8,675 bases of DNA from Abditibacteriota bacterium. Lineage in GTDB: Bacteria; Armatimonadota; UBA5829. The stretch lies in the NCBI GenBank assembly GCA_017958015.1, contig JAGDDM010000065.1:1-8675 (forward strand). Reading direction: 5' to 3'. A program made the translations under genes and the position numbers. Under the pieces are notes generated by a model. The model saw only the letters and a list, made by a program, of their open reading frames with translations, was not told the DNA's origin and searched no databases. Below, piece by piece: positions 1-7,004 of this stretch (within the stretch, counting starts at the first letter, position 1; every line of letters begins with the position of its first letter).

Positions 1-88
1 CACAGACGAAACCCGCCCTCAGCCGATTCGCGAACCACTCGGCGTATAACCCCGGAATGTCCGTCCGCTGCCCCGTATTGATAATCAT
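1..88 (-). CDS. DUF1848-family protein, N-terminal fragment (cut by window edge)
   Basis: Translating the minus strand from the ATG at 88 gives about 29 residues beginning MIINTGQRTDIPGLYAEWF and continuing to the window edge without a stop. The pattern M-I-I-x-x-x-x-R-T-D-I-P-x-x-Y-x-E-W-F is the characteristic start of DUF1848 proteins, cytoplasmic proteins of unknown function found in many anaerobes. A purine-rich AGGGGG lies 5 nt upstream of the ATG (94-99) as a possible ribosome binding site, and an extended -10 promoter lies 29 nt upstream. The rest of the gene is to the left of the window, so length and intactness cannot be judged. The family call rests only on memory of the N-terminal motif. 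Confidence 0.7.
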   Translation of the reverse strand, partial: MIINTGQRTDIPGLYAEWFANRLRAGFVC

Positions 89-116
89 CGCCGCCCCCTA
101 TCAGATTTATATATAC

Positions 117-125
117 ATTATACCA
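117..125 (-). promoter_or_regulatory. Extended -10 promoter for the DUF1848 gene
   Basis: The minus strand reads TGGTATAAT, an extended -10 element (TGn + TATAAT). No good -35 is seen 17 nt upstream, where the LRR gene's terminator hairpin sits, which fits an extended -10 promoter that does not need one. The predicted start is near 110, leaving a leader of about 22 nt before the ATG at 88. Confidence 0.6.
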
Positions 126-126
126 C

Positions 127-154
127 AAAAAAGCGCGCCCCCGAGGGAGCGCGC
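127..154 (-). terminator. Intrinsic terminator of the LRR gene
   Basis: On the minus strand GCGCGCUCC pairs with GGGGCGCGC (one G-U pair) around a CUCG tetraloop, followed directly by six T (127-132 on the plus strand are all A). It lies about 80 nt past the LRR stop codon. Nothing else was recognised between this hairpin and the stop codon (155-236). Confidence 0.88.
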
Positions 155-236
155 CGTGAAAGCTTCCGTCTGTCTGTAACTCGACAGCGAAGATTTACTG
201 CCTGTTTTTCCTCATCGGAATCGAACCGGTTTATTG

Positions 237-1529
237 TCATTCGTCATCCGATTTCTCTTCAGCCGCATTTTCGATATCCTCCGGTAACTCATTCTCCGGA
301 GCCTCTAACGCGGTCGTGGCTTTTAGTTGTTTTTCCGCGTCGGAATCCGACAAAAGTTTCTTCATTTCGTCGAGAGACAAGCCGGCGTTACCCCTCAAAT
401 TCGGAGCTTCATCCCAATTATTATTTTTCAGCTTGCCGATACCCTCCGGCAGAGAGGTGAGGTCGTTGTCATTGAGGCGAAGCACTTTCAACTTAGTCAG
501 ATTGCTGATACTTTCCGGCAAAGAGGTAAGGTTGTTACTACCGAAATTGAGCTCTGTTAAATCCGTCAGATTGCCGATACTGTCCGGCAGAGAGGTAAGA
601 TTGTTGACATTGAGGTCAAGCCATTTCAAACTTTTCAGATTGCCGATACTTTCCGGCAGAGAAGTAAGATTATTGTTATAGAGGTAGAGATTCGTCAAAC
701 GGGTCAGATTGCCGATACTCTTCGGAAGAAAGGTGAGCCTGTTCCAGCGTAGGTTGAGCACTTTCAACTTAGTCAACTTGCCGATCCATTCCGGCAGAGA
801 GGTGAGGTTGATGTGCTCGAGGATGAGCTCCGTCAAACCCGTCAGATTGCCGATACTGTCCGGCAAAGAGGTGAAATTGTTACGGCATAGGTAGAGAGAA
901 ACCACATGACTGTTTTTCGTCCAATATCTCGGCATTTCGCCTATCAACACCGCAAGATCATCCAGCGTTTTCCGTTCCGACTCGGGAATATCCGCAGCCG
1001 CCATACCTGTCGCCGCAAGTTGTTTTTCCGCGTCGGAATCCGACAAAAGTTTCTTCATTTCAGCGAGAGACAAGCCGTCGTTACCCCTCAAATTCGGAGC
1101 TTCAGACCAATAGTTATTTTTCAATTTGCCGATACTTTCCGGCAGAGAAGTGAGATTGTTTTGGCGTAGGTTGAGCTTCCTCAAACTCTTCAGATTGCCG
1201 ATACTCTCTGGCAGAGAAGTGAGATTGTTATTGAGAAGATAGAGCCACGTCAAACCGGTCAGATTACCGATACTCTCCGGCAGAAAGGTGAGATTGTTAC
1301 CATCGAGGTCGAGCTTCTCCAATTTCGTCAAATTGCCTATACTTTCCGGAAGAGAGGTGAGATTGTTCTTACTTAGGTAGAGAGAAACCACGTGGCCGTT
1401 TTCCGTCTCATATTCCGGCATCTCGCCTATCAACGCCGCGAGATCATCCAGCGCTTTCCGTTCCGACGCGGGAATATCCTCAGCCGCCGTACCTGTCGCC
1501 GCAATAAGTACCAAAGACAATTTATTCAT
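237..1529 (-). CDS. Leucine-rich-repeat protein with two tandem modules, 430 aa
   Basis: The protein contains about eleven 23-residue LRRs of the form LTxLxxLxLxxNNLTSLPESIGN. There are four at residues ~47-135 and seven at ~208-366. Each array has the same N-cap (DIPxSERKxLDDLAxLIGEMPxY) and C-cap (KLKNNxWxEAPNLRGNxGLSLxEMKKLLSDSDAEKQL, split by variable residues), so the protein is two copies of one module. It ends in an acidic tail (~403-430). The N-terminus (K3, then LSLVLIAATGTAA) could be a short signal peptide. However, AATG-AA recurs internally at ~172 as part of the module, so secretion is uncertain. The start is supported by AGGAG at 1536-1540, 6 nt upstream. LRR proteins bind other proteins, but no partner or function can be named. 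Base composition is clearly lower in GC than the neighbouring metabolic genes, which may reflect transfer or repeat-driven composition. It has its own promoter and terminator. Confidence 0.9.
   Translation of the reverse strand: MNKLSLVLIAATGTAAEDIPASERKALDDLAALIGEMPEYETENGHVVSLYLSKNNLTSLPESIGNLTKLEKLDLDGNNLTFLPESIGNLTGLTWLYLLNNNLTSLPESIGNLKSLRKLNLRQNNLTSLPESIGKLKNNYWSEAPNLRGNDGLSLAEMKKLLSDSDAEKQLAATGMAAADIPESERKTLDDLAVLIGEMPRYWTKNSHVVSLYLCRNNFTSLPDSIGNLTGLTELILEHINLTSLPEWIGKLTKLKVLNLRWNRLTFLPKSIGNLTRLTNLYLYNNNLTSLPESIGNLKSLKWLDLNVNNLTSLPDSIGNLTDLTELNFGSNNLTSLPESISNLTKLKVLRLNDNDLTSLPEGIGKLKNNNWDEAPNLRGNAGLSLDEMKKLLSDSDAEKQLKATTALEAPENELPEDIENAAEEKSDDE
324..1502 (-). repeat. Internal tandem duplication of the LRR module (693-nt offset) plus 69-nt LRR units
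   Basis: Module 1 (1017-1502) and module 2 (324-1016) share their N-cap and C-cap sequences. The C-cap DNA at 325-~420 matches 1018-~1113 with only a handful of differences, an offset of 693 nt (231 codons). Within each module the LRRs repeat every 69 nt. The repeat arrays differ in unit number (4 versus 7), as expected from unequal recombination between 69-nt units. Confidence 0.85.
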
Positions 1530-1566
1530 AGCTTTCTCCTAAAAATATTTTTCCTTCGGAAATATA

Positions 1567-1595
1567 ATTATATCATCGTACCCACGCATCGTCAA
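1567..1595 (-). promoter_or_regulatory. Sigma-70-type promoter of the LRR gene
   Basis: The minus strand has TTGACG (1595-1590), a 17-nt spacer and TATAAT (1572-1567). The predicted start near 1560 leaves a leader of about 31 nt. The promoter lies immediately downstream of the glnN-amt terminator, so the LRR gene is an independent transcription unit. Confidence 0.8.
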
Positions 1596-1611
1596 ATACG
1601 ATTTTCGAAAG

Positions 1612-1651
1612 AAAAAACTCCTCCCCCACTCCGAAGGAGTGAGGGAGGGAG
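1612..1651 (-). terminator. Intrinsic terminator of the glnN-amt operon
   Basis: On the minus strand a long GC-rich stem (CUCCCUCCCUCACUCC with GGAGUGGGGGAGGAG, a few wobbles or mismatches, UUC loop) is followed by TTTTTT at 1617-1612. It begins about 20 nt after the amt stop codon. There is no T-run on the plus strand, so it acts only leftward. Confidence 0.88.
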
Positions 1652-1669
1652 CACGAGGAGAGTGTGATA

Positions 1670-3433
1670 TTAAATTTCGTCGGAGTCCTGGAGGGCGTCG
1701 TAGCCTTCCTCTCCGGTGCGGACCTTAACGGCGTTCTCCACGTCGTAGACGAAGATCTTGCCGTCGCCGATGTGGCCGGTGTAGAGGACCCGCTTGGCGG
1801 TTTCGATGACGCTTCTGACGGGAACCTTGCTGACCACGATGTCAACCTGAATCTTGGGCAGAAGGTTGGCCTCCAGCGCGACGCCTCTGTAATACTCGGG
1901 CTTACCCTTTTGGGCTCCGCAGCCCAGGACGTGGGACACCGTCATGCCGGTGACGCCGATGGCCATCATGGCGTGCTTCAGAGCCTCAAAGCCGGACTCC
2001 TTGCAGATAATCTCCACCTTGGTGAGTTTGGGGGCGGTGCCGTCGTCGAAGGAGGCGACTTTCTTCACGGGGATAGCTTCCGCGGCGGGGATGTTGCCTG
2101 TCACCGCCACGGCGCCCTCAAATCCGTAGCCCTCTCCGTGGAGAGCCGGGGCGAAGTCGGCGTAGGCGGAGGGCAGTCCGTGTTCGGTGCTGTCCAGGCC
2201 CTTGATTTCCTCGTCATGGGCGGCTCGCAGTCCCACGGTGTACTTGATTCCCAGGAACACGGCGCTCATGGTGACGGCTGTCCAAGCGAGGACGGCAACG
2301 ATGCCCAGAGTCTGCACACCCAGAAGGTGCCAGCTGCCGGTGTCGAAAAGTCCCTCAAGACCCGCCGGCGCGCTTTTGGCGGCCAGAAGTCCCACGGCGA
2401 GGGTGCCCCAAACACCGTTGGCAAGGTGCACGCCAACCGCGCCCACGGGGTCGTCGATGTGAAGCCGAAGGTCAAGGAACTCCACAGCGACGACCACAAG
2501 GACGCCGGACACAAGACCGACCACGACCGCGCCCAAAGCGGTAAGGGCGTCGCAACCGGCCGTTATGCCCACAAGACCGGCAAGCGAGGCGTTGAGGCAG
2601 ATGGACACATCGGGCTTGCCGTTCCTTACCCAAGTGTAAATCATAGCCATGCACGTAGCCACGGCGGGAGCGATTGTTGTGGTTACGAAGATGGACGCCA
2701 GGGAGTTGTTGTCCCAGGCGGCGGCGCCGTTAAAACCGTACCATCCGAACCAGAGAATGAAGCAGCCCAGAGCGCCCAAAGTGACGGAGTGACCGGGAAT
2801 GGCGTTTACTTTCCGCACCTTGCGGTCTTTGCCGAGAACGTACTTGCCCAGTCTGGGTCCCACCACGGCGGCGCCTATAAGGGCCGCCATGCCGCCCACA
2901 GAGTGAATGGCCGCGGATCCGGCGAAATCGTGGAATCCCATCTTGGCCAGCCAGCCCTGGGAGTTCCAAACCCATCCCGCCTCAATGGGGTACACGATGA
3001 CGGAAATGAGCACCGTGTAGAGGCAGTAGGAGGAGAACTTCGTTCTCTCGGCCATGGCGCCGGACACGATTGTGGACGCGGTGGCGCAGAACACAAGGTT
3101 GAAGATGAAGGAGGGAGCGCCGCCGCCGGCCAGAAATCCGCCGAAGTCCGTGAATATCTTCATGTTGGGCACGCCCACGAGACCGAAAACGTAGTCCTCG
3201 GCCATCATGAGGGAGAAACCCAGTAACATGAAAGACACGGTGCCGATGCAGAAGTCCATAAGGTTCTTCATGATAATGTTGCCGGCGTTCTTGGCTCTGG
3301 TGAAGCCGGTCTCCACCATGGCAAAGCCGCATTGCATGAAGAATACCAAGGCCGCGCCGAGGAGGAACCATACGGCAAGAACCTCTTTTTGAGCGCACTC
3401 GGTGGCGATTTTTACTATATCTTGCGTAACCAT
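1670..3433 (-). CDS. amt: Ammonium transporter (Amt/Mep/Rh) with fused C-terminal P-II domain, 587 aa
   Basis: Numbering is from the ATG at 3433. Residues ~15-405 form an Amt channel with about 11 membrane segments. They include the pore twin histidines H177 (in DFAGSAAIHSVGG) and H336 (in AVGVHLANGVWG) and the D169 of the conserved DFAG. The Amt tail (GLDSTEHG, SAYADF) leads into a linker of about 40 residues. Residues ~469-585 are a complete P-II (GlnB/GlnK) domain: VTGMTV, T-loop QKGKPEYYRG, LLPK with K527, B-loop TGHIGDGKIFV, and C-loop RTGEE. P-II proteins bind ATP/ADP and 2-oxoglutarate and normally dock on AmtB to close it; here sensor and channel are one chain. The residue aligned with the uridylylated Tyr51 is Leu (520), so control by uridylylation at that site is not expected. 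The gene lies 11 nt behind glnN and is clearly co-transcribed. A GTG at 3436 is an alternative start. Confidence 0.95.
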   Translation of the reverse strand: MVTQDIVKIATECAQKEVLAVWFLLGAALVFFMQCGFAMVETGFTRAKNAGNIIMKNLMDFCIGTVSFMLLGFSLMMAEDYVFGLVGVPNMKIFTDFGGFLAGGGAPSFIFNLVFCATASTIVSGAMAERTKFSSYCLYTVLISVIVYPIEAGWVWNSQGWLAKMGFHDFAGSAAIHSVGGMAALIGAAVVGPRLGKYVLGKDRKVRKVNAIPGHSVTLGALGCFILWFGWYGFNGAAAWDNNSLASIFVTTTIAPAVATCMAMIYTWVRNGKPDVSICLNASLAGLVGITAGCDALTALGAVVVGLVSGVLVVVAVEFLDLRLHIDDPVGAVGVHLANGVWGTLAVGLLAAKSAPAGLEGLFDTGSWHLLGVQTLGIVAVLAWTAVTMSAVFLGIKYTVGLRAAHDEEIKGLDSTEHGLPSAYADFAPALHGEGYGFEGAVAVTGNIPAAEAIPVKKVASFDDGTAPKLTKVEIICKESGFEALKHAMMAIGVTGMTVSHVLGCGAQKGKPEYYRGVALEANLLPKIQVDIVVSKVPVRSVIETAKRVLYTGHIGDGKIFVYDVENAVKVRTGEEGYDALQDSDEI

Positions 3434-3440
3434 CACAGTT

Positions 3441-3444
3441 TCCT

Positions 3445-3445
<1 letters not shown>
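3441..3445 (-). promoter_or_regulatory. Ribosome binding site of amt, overlapping the glnN stop
   Basis: The minus strand reads TAAAGGAA across the end of glnN. AAGGA lies 7 nt before the ATG at 3433 but only 4 nt before the GTG at 3436, so the ATG is the better start. Because it overlaps the glnN stop codon, translation of the two genes is probably coupled. Confidence 0.65.
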
Positions 3446-5541
<2,096 letters not shown>

Positions 5542-5565
5542 AATACATCTCCTTTTGATGGCCCT

Positions 5566-5611
5566 AAAAAGACTTAGGCGCCCTCAGCGCGTGCCCGCGC
5601 TAAAGACGCCT
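5566..5611 (-). terminator. Second terminator-like hairpin in the glnN leader (attenuator 2)
   Basis: On the minus strand AGGCGUCUUUAGCGCG (5611-5596) pairs with CGCGCUGAGGGCGCCU (5591-5576) over 16 bp with three G-U pairs and a GGCA loop. The sequence AAGTCTTTTT follows. The T-run starts about 5 nt after the stem, so it is less canonical than hairpin 1. Its 5' arm overlaps the hexaloop hairpin at 5602-5619, so the two cannot form together. It ends shortly before the ribosome binding site of glnN. Confidence 0.65.
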
Positions 5612-5619
5612 TTGCCTTT
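5602..5619 (-). promoter_or_regulatory. ANTAR-type hexaloop hairpin 2 in the glnN leader
   Basis: The minus strand reads AAAGGC-AAAGGC-GTCTTT: a 6-bp stem (one G-U) closing a six-base loop AAAGGC with A at position 1 and G at position 4. This is the signature recognised by ANTAR antiterminators. Formation would remove most of the 5' arm of the terminator at 5566-5611. Confidence 0.6.
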
Positions 5620-5640
5620 TCGGTTTGGTTTACTGCCTCG

Positions 5641-5696
5641 GTTAAAAGAAAAAGACGTCTCTGAGCCTTAGCTCAAAGACGCCGTTGCCTTTTAAC
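5641..5696 (-). terminator. First terminator-like hairpin in the glnN leader (attenuator 1)
   Basis: On the minus strand GGCGUCUUUGAGC (5683-5671) pairs with GCUCAGAGACGUC (5666-5654) over 13 bp with two G-U pairs and a UAAG loop. TTTTTCTTTT (5653-5644) follows, a classical intrinsic terminator form. Flanking GTTAAAAG and CTTTTAAC (5696-5689, 5648-5641) can extend the stem. It sits about 20 nt after the predicted transcript start and inside the leader of an active operon, so it must be conditional. Confidence 0.8.
5675..5692 (-). promoter_or_regulatory. ANTAR-type hexaloop hairpin 1 in the glnN leader
   Basis: The minus strand reads AAAGGC-AACGGC-GTCTTT: a 6-bp stem (one G-U) with hexaloop AACGGC, A at position 1 and G at position 4. 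It begins about 10 nt from the predicted transcript start and uses the bases that form the 5' arm of terminator 1, so the two structures are mutually exclusive. Confidence 0.62.
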
Positions 5697-5707
5697 TTCA
5701 CGCCTTT

Positions 5708-5736
5708 ATTATACACCCCTCAAAAATCCCTGTCAA
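5708..5736 (-). promoter_or_regulatory. Consensus promoter of the glnN-amt operon
   Basis: On the minus strand TTGACA (5736-5731) and TATAAT (5713-5708) are both perfect, with a 17-nt spacer and T/A-rich DNA upstream. Predicted +1 is near 5701, giving a 160-nt leader. A promoter this strong suggests that control acts after initiation, at the leader hairpins. Confidence 0.88.
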
Positions 5737-5752
5737 GCCCTTTTTTAAAACT

Positions 5753-5762
5753 TTTCCGGAAA
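5753..5762. repeat. Palindrome TTTCCGGAAA between the divergent promoters
   Basis: A perfect 10-bp palindrome in the 52 bp that separate the two -35 boxes. It shares its TTTCCG core with the 17-bp palindrome nearby. It is a possible operator or simply part of the AT-rich upstream DNA. Confidence 0.4.
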
Positions 5763-5768
5763 TTTTTT

Positions 5769-5785
5769 GCTTTTTCCGAAAAAGC
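5769..5785. repeat. 17-bp palindrome (8-bp arms, one central base) before the glutamate synthase promoter
   Basis: GCTTTTTC-C-GAAAAAGC is a perfect inverted repeat around the C at 5777. It ends 3 bp before the -35 box at 5789. Its position suits an operator or activator site. It could also be a weak hairpin or an UP-element-like A/T tract. No regulator can be named. Confidence 0.45.
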
Positions 5786-5788
5786 CTA

Positions 5789-5817
5789 TTGACATTCATC
5801 CCCAAGGGTCGTATAAT
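5789..5817 (+). promoter_or_regulatory. Consensus promoter of the glutamate synthase operon
   Basis: TTGACA (5789-5794), 17 nt, TATAAT (5812-5817), all consensus. Predicted +1 is near 5824, leaving an 86-nt leader before the ATG at 5910. This start rules out translation from the in-frame ATG at 5820. Confidence 0.9.
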
Positions 5818-5823
5818 AAATGA

Positions 5824-5845
5824 AAATGAGCAAAGGCGTTCATTT
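5824..5845 (+). promoter_or_regulatory. ANTAR-type hexaloop hairpin in the glutamate synthase leader
   Basis: AAATGAGC (5824-5831) pairs with GTTCATTT (5838-5845) over 8 bp with one G-U, closing the hexaloop AAAGGC (5832-5837; A1, G4). The loop is identical to that of hairpin 2 in the glnN leader although the stem sequence is different, which argues for selection on the loop. It starts at the predicted first base of the transcript and takes up the 5' arm of the terminator at 5836-5881. Confidence 0.65.
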
Positions 5846-5884
5846 CGATAGACTGGGTCATATCGGGATGAGCGCTTTTTTGCT
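5829..5884 (+). terminator. Terminator-like hairpin in the glutamate synthase leader (attenuator)
   Basis: GCGTTCATTTCGATA (5836-5850) pairs with TATCGGGATGAGCGC (5861-5875) over 15 bp with three G-U pairs around a 10-nt loop. TTTTTT follows at 5876-5881. AGCAAA (5829-5834) can also pair with TTTGCT (5879-5884). It lies upstream of the ribosome binding site and would stop transcription before the first gene unless the alternative hairpin at 5824-5845 forms. Confidence 0.75.
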
Positions 5885-5909
5885 TATCGGTAACACGAAA
5901 GGAATCGTT

Positions 5910-7004
5910 ATGAAAAAAGAAGGTCAGATTCGAATTCCCTCGGGTTGCGCCATCGCGGCCGTAATTTCCCGAGAAGGAAACCGGATATCCGGCGAGTCCG
6001 TAATTGAGGCAATGAAGCCCATGCACGACAGATCCAACGGTCTGGGCGGCGGCTTCGCGGGCTACGGCATATATCCGGACTACAAAGATTTCTACGCCCT
6101 CCACATGTTCTTCGACTCACGGGACACCCGCAAGAGATGCGAAGCTTTCCTTAAAGAAAGGTTCGAAATCGTCAAGTCGGAGCTCATCCCCACCCGCAAG
6201 ATGCCGGAAATCACCGACGAGCCCATGATTCACCGCTACTTCGTGGCGCCCCTCCAATCCGTTCTGGCTAATCTTCAGCTGGACGAAAAGGAGCTGGTGG
6301 CCCGGACGGTAATGAGAATCAACGAGGGCCTGGACGGCGCCTACGTGTTCTCCAGCGGCAAGAATATGGGAACCTTCAAAGCGGTGGGTTTCCCGGAAGA
6401 CATCGGCGTCTACTACAAGCTGGACGAATACGAGGGCTACTCATGGACCGCCCACGGCAGATACCCCACAAACACCCCCGGTTGGTGGGGAGGCGCCCAT
6501 CCTTTCACCCTCCTGGACTACTCCGTTGTTCACAACGGAGAGATTTCCTCCTACGACGCCAACAGACGCTTTATCGAAATGTTCGGCTACAAGTGCACCC
6601 TCCAGACGGACACCGAGGTCATTACATATATAATGGATTACCTCATAAGGGTTCAGGGCCTCACCTTGGAAGAAGCGGCCAAGGTTGCCGCCGCCCCCTT
6701 CTGGAGCACCATCGAGAACATGGCCGACGAGGAAGAGAAAAAGCGTCTCAAATACCTGCGCACCGTGTTCCCGGGTCTTCTCATCACCGGCCCCTTCTCC
6801 ATCATCCTGGGCTTCGACGGCGGTCTTATGGCTCTGAACGACCGTCTGAAGCTCCGCTCCATGGTGGTGGGCGAAAAGGACGATAAGGTCTTTATCGCCA
6901 GTGAGGAAGCGGCCATTCGGGCCATGGAACCGAACGCCGAAAACATCCGCTACCCCGCGGGCGGCGAACCGGTTATCGTTAAAGTAAAGGAAGGTGCGTT
7001 CTGA
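5910..7004 (+). CDS. Glutamate synthase glutamine-amidotransferase subunit (class II GATase), 364 aa
   Basis: This subunit hydrolyses glutamine to feed ammonia to the synthase subunit. It has the Ntn-type class II amidotransferase pattern: IPSGCAIAAV with candidate nucleophile Cys13, GRYPTNTPGW (Arg184), HNGEISSYDANR (208-219, Asn/Gly of the oxyanion region) and DTEVITY (Asp234). It corresponds to the first domain of bacterial GltB, here a separate protein as in archaeal/clostridial-type enzymes. The start at 5910 is chosen because AAAGGA lies 6 nt upstream and the transcript starts after the alternative ATG at 5820. The Cys is therefore preceded by 12 residues rather than only Met, so a propeptide must be removed or the family tolerates it. 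Its TGA overlaps the next ATG by one base (TGATG), implying translational coupling. Confidence 0.9.
   Translation: MKKEGQIRIPSGCAIAAVISREGNRISGESVIEAMKPMHDRSNGLGGGFAGYGIYPDYKDFYALHMFFDSRDTRKRCEAFLKERFEIVKSELIPTRKMPEITDEPMIHRYFVAPLQSVLANLQLDEKELVARTVMRINEGLDGAYVFSSGKNMGTFKAVGFPEDIGVYYKLDEYEGYSWTAHGRYPTNTPGWWGGAHPFTLLDYSVVHNGEISSYDANRRFIEMFGYKCTLQTDTEVITYIMDYLIRVQGLTLEEAAKVAAAPFWSTIENMADEEEKKRLKYLRTVFPGLLITGPFSIILGFDGGLMALNDRLKLRSMVVGEKDDKVFIASEEAAIRAMEPNAENIRYPAGGEPVIVKVKEGAF

Larger units (their letters stand above)
5602..5693 (-). repeat. Direct repeat of the hexaloop element in the glnN leader
   Basis: On the plus strand, 5602-5620 and 5675-5693 are 19-nt copies differing at one base (AAAGACGCC, then T or G, then TTGCCTTTT), spaced 73 nt apart. 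The single difference is loop position 3, outside the invariant A1 and G4. Each copy lies at the 5' arm of its own terminator-like stem. Confidence 0.85.

Noticed and set aside
155..236. Possible small RNA or tRNA between the LRR stop codon and its terminator
   Set aside because: No cloverleaf or promoter is visible; it reads as an ordinary 3' untranslated stretch.
237..1529. CRISPR-like array in the regularly spaced 69-nt repeats
   Set aside because: The periodicity is the LRR codon repeat in one continuous reading frame; there are no unique spacers between identical repeats.
1664..3226. 520-codon open frame on the plus strand opposite amt, and a 550-codon frame (3640-5292) opposite glnN
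   Set aside because: Both are low-complexity Gly/Val/His-rich translations antisense to well-conserved genes, without ribosome binding sites or family motifs.
3434..3436. GTG at 3436 as the start of amt
   Set aside because: Only 4 nt from the ribosome binding site, against 7 nt for the ATG at 3433. The difference is one residue.
5602..5696. Tandem glycine-type riboswitch or a glnA/downstream-peptide glutamine riboswitch in the glnN leader
   Set aside because: The element is only a hairpin plus terminator pair with no room for a larger aptamer core, and I cannot see the conserved motifs of those riboswitches. The hexaloop A1/G4 pattern fits ANTAR targets better.
5820..5909. Longer start for the amidotransferase subunit at the ATG at 5820 (30 extra residues), or ATGs at 5826 and 5868
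   Set aside because: The promoter predicts transcription from about 5824, so 5820 is not in the mRNA. 5826 would be leaderless and 5868 has no ribosome binding site. These codons lie inside the terminator-like hairpin, and the ATG at 5910 has a good AAAGGA 6 nt upstream and matches the family N-terminus.
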